Positions 1-7,475 are shown, counted from the stretch's first letter. The stretch is 15,779 nucleotides of DNA from Candidatus Fibrimonadales bacterium (GCA_009788135.1 WQSA01000034.1:1-15779), one strand, 5' to 3'. The notes: a model not told the origin generated them from the letters alone. A program made the numbers and translations.

Positions 1-161
1 GCCTCTGGAGCCTGTCCTTTCCGGCACTCGCCGGCAACTCGGATTTGGGCAGTCAGTTCTTTTTACTCTTATCTTATAGGATTCTTTTTAAAAAAACTTT
101 AGTTTTCTGCACATTTCCTAGAAAAATGCGAAAAAAACGCAAAAAACGCATAAAAAAATAC
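1..161. other. Leader region with no identified gene
   Basis: No gene could be assigned here. Bases 1-50 are clearly more GC-rich than the rest and contain a small hairpin (CCGGC 21-25, loop ACTC, GCCGG 30-34). This may be the end of a neighbouring gene or transcript cut by the window edge. Bases 51-161 are very AT-rich, with several runs of A. An open frame in phase with the following cyclase extends back to 45, but it encodes a Lys/Arg-rich stretch unlike any signal peptide, so I treat it as regulatory DNA. Confidence 0.5.
90..158. promoter_or_regulatory. Phased A-tracts, probable curved DNA or UP-like element
   Basis: Runs of 5-7 A lie at about 90-96, 122-126, 131-137, 141-146 and 152-158. 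Their centres are at about 93, 124, 134, 143.5 and 155, close to multiples of one helical turn. Phased A-tracts are known to bend DNA and can activate promoters. The block ends just before the putative -10 element of the diguanylate cyclase gene. Confidence 0.4.
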
Positions 162-167
162 TATATT
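162..167 (+). promoter_or_regulatory. Putative -10 element of the diguanylate cyclase gene
   Basis: CTATATT, with the hexamer TATATT at 162-167, is followed by exactly six bases (AAGCAT) and then ATG at 174. With standard sigma-70 spacing the transcript would begin at the A of the start codon. No -35 hexamer is evident; an A-rich block lies upstream. The same arrangement recurs at other operon starts in the window. Confidence 0.5.
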
Positions 168-173
168 AAGCAT

Positions 174-2390
174 ATGCTTAGATTTTTTGCAGTCATATCT
201 TTGCTTTTATTCTCTTGCGGGGAGTCAGCGGATAGGCTATCCAGCGAACTGCTGAAATATTCTTCATACCGAGATATTCCTTGGGTAACGCAAGAAGAAA
301 TCCAGGCTGTGGAGGCTCTTAAGGAAAAAAGAGAGGCTTTTGTTTACGGAATGTCAGAAAGCATTGAAGCTTTTTACGGAGAATCCGGTCAAATTCATGG
401 GTATGCAGCTTTATTTTGCGAATATCTGAGCAATTTGTTCGGAATGCCTTTTAGAGTGGAAATTTATGAATGGAACGATTTGCTTGCCGGTTTTAATGAT
501 GGCAGCATAGATTTCTCGGGCGAAATGACCGCAACCCAGGAACGTAGCAAAACTCATTATATGACAAGCTCCATTGCCGAACGCTCTATAAAATATTTTC
601 GATTGAAGAACAGTCTGCCTTTTGATGAAATTGCCAAATTGCGCCCTTTGCGTTATGCTTTTCTTGAAGGTACTTCTACAATAAAAGAAGTTTCTCAGTT
701 TTTAAATGAAAACTCCGAAATATTCTTTGTTTCTAATGCCAGAGAAGTTTACGGTATGCTTAAAGCGGATAAAATAGATGCTTTTTTTGAGGAAAATACT
801 GCAGAGGCGATTTTTAATATTTACAATGATATAACGGCTAAAGATTTCTTGCCCCTGGTTTACAGTTCAATTTCCATGGGTACGCAAAATTCTGAGCTTG
901 CCCCAATTATTTCCGTTGTGCAAAAGATGTTGCGAGCCGAAGGTCTCGGTTATTTAACCGAGCTGTATAACAAAGGCCAGTTGGAATATATGAGGCATAA
1001 ACTTTTCAGATATAGCCTTAACGAAGAAGAGCGCGAATATATACGTGCGAATCCGACGGTACCTTATTTGGTGGAATACGATAATTATCCCATGAGTTTT
1101 TACAATAAGTATGAAAATAAGTGGCAGGGGATATTTTTGGATGTGTTGGAAGAAATAGAAACGCTCACAGGAATTTCATTTAAACGGATTAATAAACCTT
1201 ACACCGAATGGCCGGATTTGCTTAAAATGTTTGAAGAAGGAAAGGCTTCGGTAATATCCGAGCTAATACCTTCAAAAGATAGGGAAGGCCGCTTTTTATG
1301 GCTGGAGAACCCGATTTTGCAGGATAAATACGCTCTTATATCAAAAGATAAGCTTCGCGATGCAAACATAAATGAGATTTTGCGGATGAAAATAGGGTTG
1401 TTTGAGGGAACAGCGCATGCGGAATTGTTTAAAACCTGGTTTCCGGCTCATCCTAATATCACAGAGTATGAGAGCACGGAAACAGCATTTGTGGCTTTGG
1501 AAAACGAAGACGTGGATATGGTGATGGCCAGCCAGTATTTGCTGCTCTTTTTGACGAATTATATGGAGCTTCCAGGTTACAAAATCAATATTCTCTTTGA
1601 CCAGTCTTATGAATCGTCTATGGGACTTAATAAAGACGAAGCGGTTTTGCGTTCAATTATAGATAAGACGTTTGAGCAGATTGATATAAAAAAACTATCG
1701 GGAAAATGGATGCGCAAAACTTTTGATTATAGGGCAAAGCTGGCGCAGTCCAGGTTGCCATGGCTTGTGGGCGTATCTGTTTTGCTGTTCGCCGTGATTG
1801 TTCTTTTGCTCGCTTTGCATCGCCGAATTTTGAGCGAGGAAAGAAGATTGGAAATTTTGGTGGAAGAACGCACTTCAGAGCTTGTTGAACAACGCAAATT
1901 GCTTGAGCACATAAGTTTGACCGATCAATTGACGGGCATTCCCAACAGACGTAATTTCGACACTCATTTGCATTCGGAATGGCGCAGAACCATAAGGGAA
2001 AAATTGCCCATAAGCTTGTTGATGCTCGATGTGGATAAATTTAAATTTTACAACGATACTTATGGGCATCAGAAAGGCGATGCGGTTTTAAAAGCGGTTG
2101 CAGCGAGCATTAAGCGAACTATAAAACGTCCTGGCGATCTTGTTGCTCGCTGGGGTGGCGAAGAATTTGCAGTGTTGCTTCCCAATACTCCTTCCAATGG
2201 AGCTATGGAGATAGCTGAAGCTATACATGCAAACATTGGAAAATCAACTGAGGTGACTGTTAGCATTGGCGTGGCAACGCAAATGCCTGAATATAACAGT
2301 TCAATTGACCGCTTTATTTCCGCAGCAGACGATGCGCTGTATAAGGCAAAGAATATGGGACGCAACAGGGTTGTTACAGACAACACCTGA
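174..2390 (+). CDS. Membrane diguanylate cyclase with two periplasmic substrate-binding-like domains
   Basis: Predicted to make c-di-GMP from two GTP. With the ATG at 174 the product is 738 residues. Residues 1-15 form a signal sequence with a lipobox (LFSC, Cys15). Two SBP_bac_3-like periplasmic sensor domains follow (about 36-270 and 282-520), then a membrane helix at about 528-550, a short coiled coil and a GGDEF domain from about 578 to the end. The active-site motif is GGEEF (661-665). An RPGD inhibitory-site motif lies five residues upstream (652-655), so product inhibition is likely. The tandem sensor domains suggest control by a periplasmic solute, perhaps an amino acid or sugar; the ligand is unknown. 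I chose start 174 because it begins a normal lipoprotein signal and follows the -10-like element. Starts at 126 or 45 would add a highly basic extension. The 3' end overlaps the convergent gene by 17 bases. Confidence 0.9.
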   Translation: MLRFFAVISLLLFSCGESADRLSSELLKYSSYRDIPWVTQEEIQAVEALKEKREAFVYGMSESIEAFYGESGQIHGYAALFCEYLSNLFGMPFRVEIYEWNDLLAGFNDGSIDFSGEMTATQERSKTHYMTSSIAERSIKYFRLKNSLPFDEIAKLRPLRYAFLEGTSTIKEVSQFLNENSEIFFVSNAREVYGMLKADKIDAFFEENTAEAIFNIYNDITAKDFLPLVYSSISMGTQNSELAPIISVVQKMLRAEGLGYLTELYNKGQLEYMRHKLFRYSLNEEEREYIRANPTVPYLVEYDNYPMSFYNKYENKWQGIFLDVLEEIETLTGISFKRINKPYTEWPDLLKMFEEGKASVISELIPSKDREGRFLWLENPILQDKYALISKDKLRDANINEILRMKIGLFEGTAHAELFKTWFPAHPNITEYESTETAFVALENEDVDMVMASQYLLLFLTNYMELPGYKINILFDQSYESSMGLNKDEAVLRSIIDKTFEQIDIKKLSGKWMRKTFDYRAKLAQSRLPWLVGVSVLLFAVIVLLLALHRRILSEERRLEILVEERTSELVEQRKLLEHISLTDQLTGIPNRRNFDTHLHSEWRRTIREKLPISLLMLDVDKFKFYNDTYGHQKGDAVLKAVAASIKRTIKRPGDLVARWGGEEFAVLLPNTPSNGAMEIAEAIHANIGKSTEVTVSIGVATQMPEYNSSIDRFISAADDALYKAKNMGRNRVVTDNT

Positions 2391-3573
2391 ACCCGACGAA
2401 TGGGTATTCGTTTTGCGGATAAAAACTGAATTTTGTTTCAGTGCAACTGCTGGCGTTTTGCGTGTTCCACGCGCCGCCCGCTACCAAAAACAATCCATCC
2501 CTTTGCGCGGGCGTGCTTGTCCATTCCCACAGATTTCCGCTCATATCATACATGCCAAAGTAACTGCGGCAATGCTCGGCAAAGCCTGAGCGGTTTGGCT
2601 CTTTTGCCGTTCTCAAGTCTGTTGCGCATTTTTTCTGATTGTAGGAATTGCCGTAAGGGTAGCGCAAATTTGAAATGCCTTTGCATGCGGCTTGCCATTC
2701 TTCCACAGAACACAGTCTTTTTCCGGCATTCTCGCACATGCGGCTTGCCATTTCATGGCTTATCATATTGCGCGGTTTTTCGCCTGGTTTGTTTGGAAAT
2801 TCGTAAGCATCCACGCAAACGGTTTTTCCCTTGACAGGAACCGGGAATGAATTTTCTGCGCAGTTATTGTCGCTGGCCATATCGTAAGCGGCAGCTTCCC
2901 AGTGAGAGGCATTTCCAATGGAGTCTATTGCTCTGAAATAAACCTTGCCTGTTTTGTTGTAATTGTCAATTTTGCCTTTTACAGCGTTAAGTGAGTCCCC
3001 AGCGGAGATTTCCGTATTGCATTTAGGTTCTCCGCATTCTATGCGCAGATTTATGGGCTTGTAATAGCGGCCGGGTGGCGGTAAGATTGATGGCTGCGGG
3101 GGCAATGTGTCTGCTTTTGCTTTTGCGATGGAATCTGCGATTGTTTTTGCCCTGGCGATTGAATCTGCTTTTGCCTTTGCTATGGAATCGGCGGTTGCTT
3201 TTGCTATTGAATCTGCGATCGCCTTTGCAAGTAAAGACGGATAATTATCCGCCTCTACTTTTGCTGAACTTGCAATAGAATCGGCAATTGCTTGCGCAAT
3301 TGAATCTGCTTTTCTCAGCGAGTCTGCTCTGATCAATGAATCCGCTTTCATTCTTGCCTGTTCCAGCGCAAGCTCAAAGGCCTTTTGCCTCATGGCTTCT
3401 TCCAGGGCTAGCCTTTCGGCAGACAGTCTTTTGTTTCTTTCGCTCACTTGGCATTGAAAAATTGAAAATAAAAAGAGGAGCAAAAGTATTATCGCTACCA
3501 AAGCCCAAAAACGCTGGCGGCCTTTTTTTTTCTCCTCTTTCTCTTCTTTTTCCCCTTCTTCGCTAATCTTCAT
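2374..3573 (-). CDS. Single-pass membrane protein with ADSIA-repeat stalk and SUMF1/FGE-like domain
   Basis: 399 residues. An acidic and basic cytoplasmic tail (1-21) precedes one membrane helix (about 22-39). Next come an Ala/Asp/Ser/Ile/Lys repeat, probably a helical stalk (about 77-155), and a region resembling chitobiase C-terminal Ig-like domains (about 161-230, ending VYFRAIDSIGNAS). The C-terminal formylglycine-generating-enzyme-like domain (about 240-399) has the family signatures MYDMSGNLWEWTS and GGAWN and the ending GFRCC. True FGE enzymes have a cysteine two residues after the GG-x-W motif; here it is Thr371, and the nearby Cys377 is displaced, so catalysis is doubtful and a binding role is more likely. 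Lys/Arg residues before the helix suggest the N-terminus is inside and the FGE-like domain in the periplasm. The start overlaps the end of cdaA by 11 bases, implying translational coupling. Function is unknown; regulation of CdaA is an inference from context. Confidence 0.8.
   Translation of the reverse strand: MKISEEGEKEEKEEKKKGRQRFWALVAIILLLLFLFSIFQCQVSERNKRLSAERLALEEAMRQKAFELALEQARMKADSLIRADSLRKADSIAQAIADSIASSAKVEADNYPSLLAKAIADSIAKATADSIAKAKADSIARAKTIADSIAKAKADTLPPQPSILPPPGRYYKPINLRIECGEPKCNTEISAGDSLNAVKGKIDNYNKTGKVYFRAIDSIGNASHWEAAAYDMASDNNCAENSFPVPVKGKTVCVDAYEFPNKPGEKPRNMISHEMASRMCENAGKRLCSVEEWQAACKGISNLRYPYGNSYNQKKCATDLRTAKEPNRSGFAEHCRSYFGMYDMSGNLWEWTSTPAQRDGLFLVAGGAWNTQNASSCTETKFSFYPQNEYPFVGFRCCL
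3106..3348 (-). repeat. Coding repeat for ADS(I/L)AKA units
   Basis: Imperfect tandem repeats of 7-10 codons encode ADSL, ADSI and ADSIAKA units. At least eight ADS copies lie in residues 76-156 of the membrane protein. The pattern of small residues alternating with charge suggests a long helical spacer that holds the C-terminal domain away from the membrane. Copy number is likely to vary between strains. Confidence 0.8.
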
Positions 3574-4363
3574 AAAGCTCTTTCCAGTGGCGTTTTATCT
3601 CTTCTTCAAGCTCCCTTTTGCTTTGCCTTGTGCGGAAACTGTTGCGGTAGGCTATGGATATGTAGCCTGTTTCTTCGGATATTACTATTATAAGGGCATC
3701 TGTTTCGGCGGCAAGGGCTTTGGCGGCGCGGTGGCGCATTCCACCGGATAGCTCGGCCGCTGCCGCTCCGGTTGGCATGGGAAGCACGCAGCCTGCCGCT
3801 AGAATTTTGTCTCTTGACATGATTACGGCGCCATCGTGCAATGGGGTTCCGGGGTAAAAAACCGTGCATAAAAGCTTTTTTGAGAAATTGCCGTTTACTA
3901 TTTCCCCGGAGTCCATATAAGATTTGAGGCCAACTCTCTTTTCAAGCACAATCAAGGCTCCGTGAGCTTTTTTTTGCAATTCCAAGATGGCATCTACTAT
4001 TTTTTCAGTGATTTCTTCCAGGCCGCTGGGTTTGAAAAACATTGTTTTTATGCTGAAAACATTGGCTATTTGCCCTATTCTGGTGAGCATTCCGCGAATT
4101 TCTGGCTGAAACACTATTACTATAGCCACAACGCCCAAGGTTCCCAATCCGCCAATTAGCCATGCAAGGCCTCGCAGGTCAAAGAGCAGCGAGAAAAACC
4201 AAGCCGCAACCACAAGCACCACTCCAAAGAACATCTGAACGGCGCGGGTTCCCTTAAAAAGCCAGAAAAAACAGTAAATTATAAGGGATATGAGCAATAT
4301 GTCCACAATATCCGAGAGCTGGACATCCAATATGCCAAAAAGTTTAAGATCTTCGTTAAACAC
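3563..4363 (-). CDS. cdaA: Diadenylate cyclase CdaA (c-di-AMP synthase)
   Basis: Makes c-di-AMP from two ATP at the inner membrane. The 266 residues match the usual CdaA length and layout: three hydrophobic helices within about 17-85, a linker, and a C-terminal DAC domain (about 105-245). The DAC signatures are present: DGA at 177-179 (within PLHDGAVIM) and RHRAA at 210-214, so it should be active. The start is GTG at 4363, with a TACATT element seven bases upstream and no Shine-Dalgarno sequence. The gene is first in an operon with the FGE-like membrane protein, whose start overlaps its end. It is divergent from the GH9 gene across only 37 bases. In Firmicutes, cdaA is followed by cdaR (YbbR domains) and often glmM; neither is visible here. 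Confidence 0.95.
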   Translation of the reverse strand: MFNEDLKLFGILDVQLSDIVDILLISLIIYCFFWLFKGTRAVQMFFGVVLVVAAWFFSLLFDLRGLAWLIGGLGTLGVVAIVIVFQPEIRGMLTRIGQIANVFSIKTMFFKPSGLEEITEKIVDAILELQKKAHGALIVLEKRVGLKSYMDSGEIVNGNFSKKLLCTVFYPGTPLHDGAVIMSRDKILAAGCVLPMPTGAAAAELSGGMRHRAAKALAAETDALIIVISEETGYISIAYRNSFRTRQSKRELEEEIKRHWKELYED

Positions 4364-4370
4364 GTGTTAG

Positions 4371-4376
4371 AATGTA
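4371..4376 (-). promoter_or_regulatory. Putative -10 element of cdaA
   Basis: Read on the minus strand, CTACATT ends seven bases before the GTG start at 4363. Standard spacing would start the transcript at or within one base of the start codon. Its -35 position would fall at about 4394-4399, on the start of the divergent cellulase gene. Confidence 0.4.
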
Positions 4377-4387
4377 GAAAAAAAATA

Positions 4388-4393
4388 TATATT
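4388..4393 (+). promoter_or_regulatory. Putative -10 element of the GH9 gene
   Basis: TATATT at 4388-4393 lies seven bases before the ATG at 4401. It would give a leaderless transcript from that ATG. The alternative ATG at 4395 is only one base from the element, so this placement supports 4401 as the start. The surrounding run of alternating A and T makes the exact register uncertain. Confidence 0.4.
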
Positions 4394-4400
4394 TATGTAT

Positions 4401-6848
4401 ATGTGTAGAATTTTTTTATTTTTTGCAATTTCATTTGCATTTGCTCAGGTTGATATACTGGTAAATGTTGTTGGGTACGAGAAAAACGGTGCAAAGCGCG
4501 CTGTTATTCAGTCTTCTTCGGCCATTTCGGCTACTACGGCTGATGTAATTTCTGGGAGTACGGTTGTCCATACCATTAACCTTGGGGCTCAAACTTCTGT
4601 GAGCGGTTGGAGCGGCCGCGTTTTCAGGATAGCTGATTTCAGTAATTTCGAGCAAGATGGCAAGTACAGGCTGAGAGTTGGCTCTACAACTTCCCCTGAG
4701 TTTTCAATTGGGGAAAAAATTTTGCAACGCGAAACAGGTTCTTTTCAGATTGGTTTCTTTAAGGGTATGAGGCATACGGGTGAAGGAGACCGCAATTTGG
4801 CTATTTATGGCGGTGGCGGAACTCATAATATTTACGGAGGCTGGTGGGATGCTACCGGAGATCCTGGCAAGCATCTTTCTCACTTGTCTTACGCAAATTA
4901 TTTCAATCCTCAGCAAATACCTCTGGTTGTATGGGCATTGCTACAGGCTAATGAATTTCAACCTGAAATTTTTGGCACTACGGCAGCGAAAGAAGAAATT
5001 GCTTGGGGAGCTGATTATCTCATGCGTTCTCTTTCAAAAGACAATTATTTTTATATGTCTGTATTTGATAACTGGGGAGGCTGGAATGGCGCGCCTCGCG
5101 AAATTTGCGCTTGGGGCGATTTGGCAGGGATAACGAATGGCAATTCTGATGGGGTACGCTCAACGGCATATCAGTCAGCTATGCGCGAGGGCGGCGGCGT
5201 GTCAATAGCGGCTCTTGCCAGAGCAAGCAAAGCGGGCATAAGCAAAGATAGCTCTGCTGCACAATATCTTGCTGGCGCAAAGCGCGCATACGATCATCTC
5301 AAAGCCAATCCTACAAGATATCAGGATAACGGCAGGGAGAATATTATAGACGATTATACAGGTTTGCTTGCGGCAACAGAATTATACAATGCTACAAATG
5401 AAGAACAATATTTGTTAGATGCGCAGCAAAGAGCAACATCGCTTTTGGCTCGCCAGTCTGCTGATGGGTGGTTTTACACGGAAGATGCGGTTCGCAATCG
5501 CCCATTCTACCATGCTGCAGACGAGGGTTTTCCAATAGTTGCGCTTGTGCGTTATATTGAAGTATGCAAACCGGGAGACTCGCAGGCAATACATAATGCA
5601 ATAAAGAAGAACTTTTCATGGTATAAAACCATTACATATCAGGATCCAAATCCGTTTGAGTATGTAAAAATGTATGGAACAATGGGTGGCGGCGCAGATC
5701 CGGGCTCCATAAACATTGCACGTAACGGCACGGCAACAGCGTCTCGCTCAGAAGGCGGATTCACTCCGGACAAAGTACTGGATGGCGGTACGGCAAATGA
5801 CTCTCGTTGGTCGAGTTATCAAAATGACGCGGAGAACGATGGTCAATGGATTGTTGTGGACTTGGGCGAAGTATATAAAGTAAATAAAGTAATTCTAAGA
5901 TGGGAAGCTGCATTTGGAAAAGATTACAGGATTGAGGTTTCTGTTAATAATAGCAATTGGACTACTGTGAGCAATGTTACTGAGAATACGCAAGTTACCA
6001 GAACGCATGATTTTTCTCCAGTGGATGCTCGTTACGTAAGGATGTTCGGTGTAAGACGTCAGCTTGAATATGGAGGGTTTTCTCTTTACGAATTTGAGAT
6101 TTACGGAGAGCAGGAGCGGCCGTCTGTTTCCAAACAGCCTGCACGTTTTTTTATGCCTCAGACTAATGAAACCGGTTATTGGTGGCAGGGAGAAAATGCG
6201 CGTATAGCTTCTTTGTCCGCTGCGTTTACAATGGGCTCGCGACTTATAGAGCCAAATGTTGATCTTTGGTACAAAGATACCTTGTTTGCCATGGCTTATG
6301 CTCAGCTCGATTGGATTCTTGGGAGAAATCCTTTTGCAGCCAGCATGATGCATGGTTTTGGGGAAGATAGCTATCCTAATTACCCTGGGTTGCAAGCTCT
6401 TAGCAATATTAAAGGCGGAATTTGCAATGGAATTACAGCAAAACGAGGCAATGAGAGCGATTTAGAGTGGTCTAATGGAGCTGATGGCGCTAATTGGCGC
6501 TGGATTGAGCAGTGGCTTCCTCACAACGCTTGGTATCTTACGGCGATTTCGGCTCTTTCTTACAGAATAGACAAGCCTGCAGATCCGTTATCGATAAAAA
6601 ACAATTTTGCCAATATCTCAAATTTTAAGATTTTGATTGCAAGCGGAAACATAAGCGTAGAACTGCCTTTTGCTGCGAATAATCGCACTAGCATTGATAT
6701 TTACAATATGCGTGGACAGAAATTGATTTCTCGCAATGTGCCAGCAGGCAATTCGTTTGCAACTATTGAGATGCCTTCCAATATTGCGCATGGCGTATAT
6801 TTGCTGAAAGTTGGTGGCGTGGCGAGGAAATTTATTTATGGCAACTGA
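4401..6848 (+). CDS. Secreted family 9 glycoside hydrolase with inserted discoidin domain
   Basis: Probable endo- or exo-acting beta-glucanase that cleaves cellulose or related glucans by inversion. 815 residues from ATG 4401. Order: signal peptide (1-15, cleavage after AFA), CelD_N-type Ig-like domain (about 16-105), first part of the GH9 (alpha/alpha)6 domain (about 112-433), F5/8 type C (discoidin, CBM32-like) domain (about 435-571), remainder of GH9 (about 575-724), and a Por/T9SS-like sorting domain (about 735-815, with IYNMRGQKL and GVYLLKV). GH9 catalytic residues are present: aspartates D150 and D154 in GGWWDATGD, and the proton donor E703 in EQWLPHNAW. The motifs ETGYWWQGENARIASL and GGICNGIT place it in a subgroup lacking the classic HHR motif. 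The ATG at 4395 is an alternative start. First gene of an operon with the FISUMP and YjfB-like genes. Substrate specificity cannot be read from sequence. Confidence 0.92.
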   Translation: MCRIFLFFAISFAFAQVDILVNVVGYEKNGAKRAVIQSSSAISATTADVISGSTVVHTINLGAQTSVSGWSGRVFRIADFSNFEQDGKYRLRVGSTTSPEFSIGEKILQRETGSFQIGFFKGMRHTGEGDRNLAIYGGGGTHNIYGGWWDATGDPGKHLSHLSYANYFNPQQIPLVVWALLQANEFQPEIFGTTAAKEEIAWGADYLMRSLSKDNYFYMSVFDNWGGWNGAPREICAWGDLAGITNGNSDGVRSTAYQSAMREGGGVSIAALARASKAGISKDSSAAQYLAGAKRAYDHLKANPTRYQDNGRENIIDDYTGLLAATELYNATNEEQYLLDAQQRATSLLARQSADGWFYTEDAVRNRPFYHAADEGFPIVALVRYIEVCKPGDSQAIHNAIKKNFSWYKTITYQDPNPFEYVKMYGTMGGGADPGSINIARNGTATASRSEGGFTPDKVLDGGTANDSRWSSYQNDAENDGQWIVVDLGEVYKVNKVILRWEAAFGKDYRIEVSVNNSNWTTVSNVTENTQVTRTHDFSPVDARYVRMFGVRRQLEYGGFSLYEFEIYGEQERPSVSKQPARFFMPQTNETGYWWQGENARIASLSAAFTMGSRLIEPNVDLWYKDTLFAMAYAQLDWILGRNPFAASMMHGFGEDSYPNYPGLQALSNIKGGICNGITAKRGNESDLEWSNGADGANWRWIEQWLPHNAWYLTAISALSYRIDKPADPLSIKNNFANISNFKILIASGNISVELPFAANNRTSIDIYNMRGQKLISRNVPAGNSFATIEMPSNIAHGVYLLKVGGVARKFIYGN

Positions 6849-7467
6849 AATGTACATAAGGTTAAGCATAGACGGCAAAGAATATGAAGGAAATTTGACG
6901 CAGATATTGCAGCCTGTTGTTAGCAATGTTTTTAGCAAAGCCAGCAGTTGTTCACCTTATGTAGATAAACGAGACGGTCAAAGTTATAGATGCATCAAAA
7001 TAGGCGGGCAAGTTTGGCTGGCGCAAAATCTGAACTATGAAATTGAAGATTCTTTTTGCTACAACAACAATCCGGAACAAGGCGAGCTTTACGGCAGGCT
7101 TTATTCATGGGCCGCCGCGCTTGGAGTTTGCCCGCTGGGCTGGCACTTGCCAAGCAAAGCCGAATGGCTTAAACTTGCAGAATTCATCGGAATTCATACT
7201 GCAGCTACAGCCCTCAAATCCATAACTGGATGGGTAGGGGAGAACAGCGGAACAGATGAATATGGCTTTGCCGCGCTCCCGGCTGGTTATCGTTCAGAGA
7301 GAGACAAGGATTTTCACTATATTGGCAAGCTTGCCGGCTGGTGGACAGCATCTGAACTCTCCGCAGACAAAGCTTGCGCTGTAAGGGTTAATTCAAATGC
7401 AGTGCAAATACAAACCGAAGAATATGGCAAACTTTCGGCTTTTTCAGTCCGTTGCATAAAAGACTAA
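6838..7467 (+). CDS. FISUMP-domain protein (Fibrobacter succinogenes major paralogous domain)
   Basis: 209 residues from ATG 6838. The FISUMP domain (TIGR02145) spans about residue 42 to the end, with the family signatures DGQSYRCIKIGGQVWLAQNLNY, GRLYSWAAA, CPLGWHLPSKAEWLKL, GFAALPAGYR, WWTASE and a final FSVRCIKD. The domain is related in fold to FGE and C-type lectin proteins and is very abundant in Fibrobacter, usually on exported proteins; its function is unknown. Here the N-terminus (about 1-40) has no signal peptide or lipobox. The start overlaps the end of the GH9 gene by 11 bases and has AGGA nine bases upstream. An ATG at 6850, directly after the GH9 stop, is an alternative. Coupling to the cellulase suggests a shared role in fibre degradation or attachment, but with no export signal its location is unclear. 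Confidence 0.9.
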   Translation: MATEMYIRLSIDGKEYEGNLTQILQPVVSNVFSKASSCSPYVDKRDGQSYRCIKIGGQVWLAQNLNYEIEDSFCYNNNPEQGELYGRLYSWAAALGVCPLGWHLPSKAEWLKLAEFIGIHTAATALKSITGWVGENSGTDEYGFAALPAGYRSERDKDFHYIGKLAGWWTASELSADKACAVRVNSNAVQIQTEEYGKLSAFSVRCIKD

Positions 7468-7475
7468 AGTTTTTT

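Noticed and set aside
1..50. Minus-strand similarity of the GC-rich start to the conserved P4 region of RNase P RNA (GGAAAG and GGCTCC blocks)
   Set aside because: The bases between the blocks differ from the nearly invariant core, and no other RNase P elements can be checked because the window ends here.
45..173. In-frame N-terminal extension of the diguanylate cyclase from ATG 45 or 126
   Set aside because: It encodes a very basic stretch before a normal lipoprotein signal, and the DNA is made of phased A-tracts. The start at 174 follows a -10-like element.
3075..3278. Leu-rich open frame on the plus strand opposite the ADSIA repeats
   Set aside because: It is a low-complexity shadow of the repeat; the minus-strand protein has clear domains on both sides.
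5895..6395. 166-codon open frame on the minus strand opposite the discoidin and GH9 region
   Set aside because: It shows no recognisable domain or start signal and lies opposite strongly conserved GH9 sequence.
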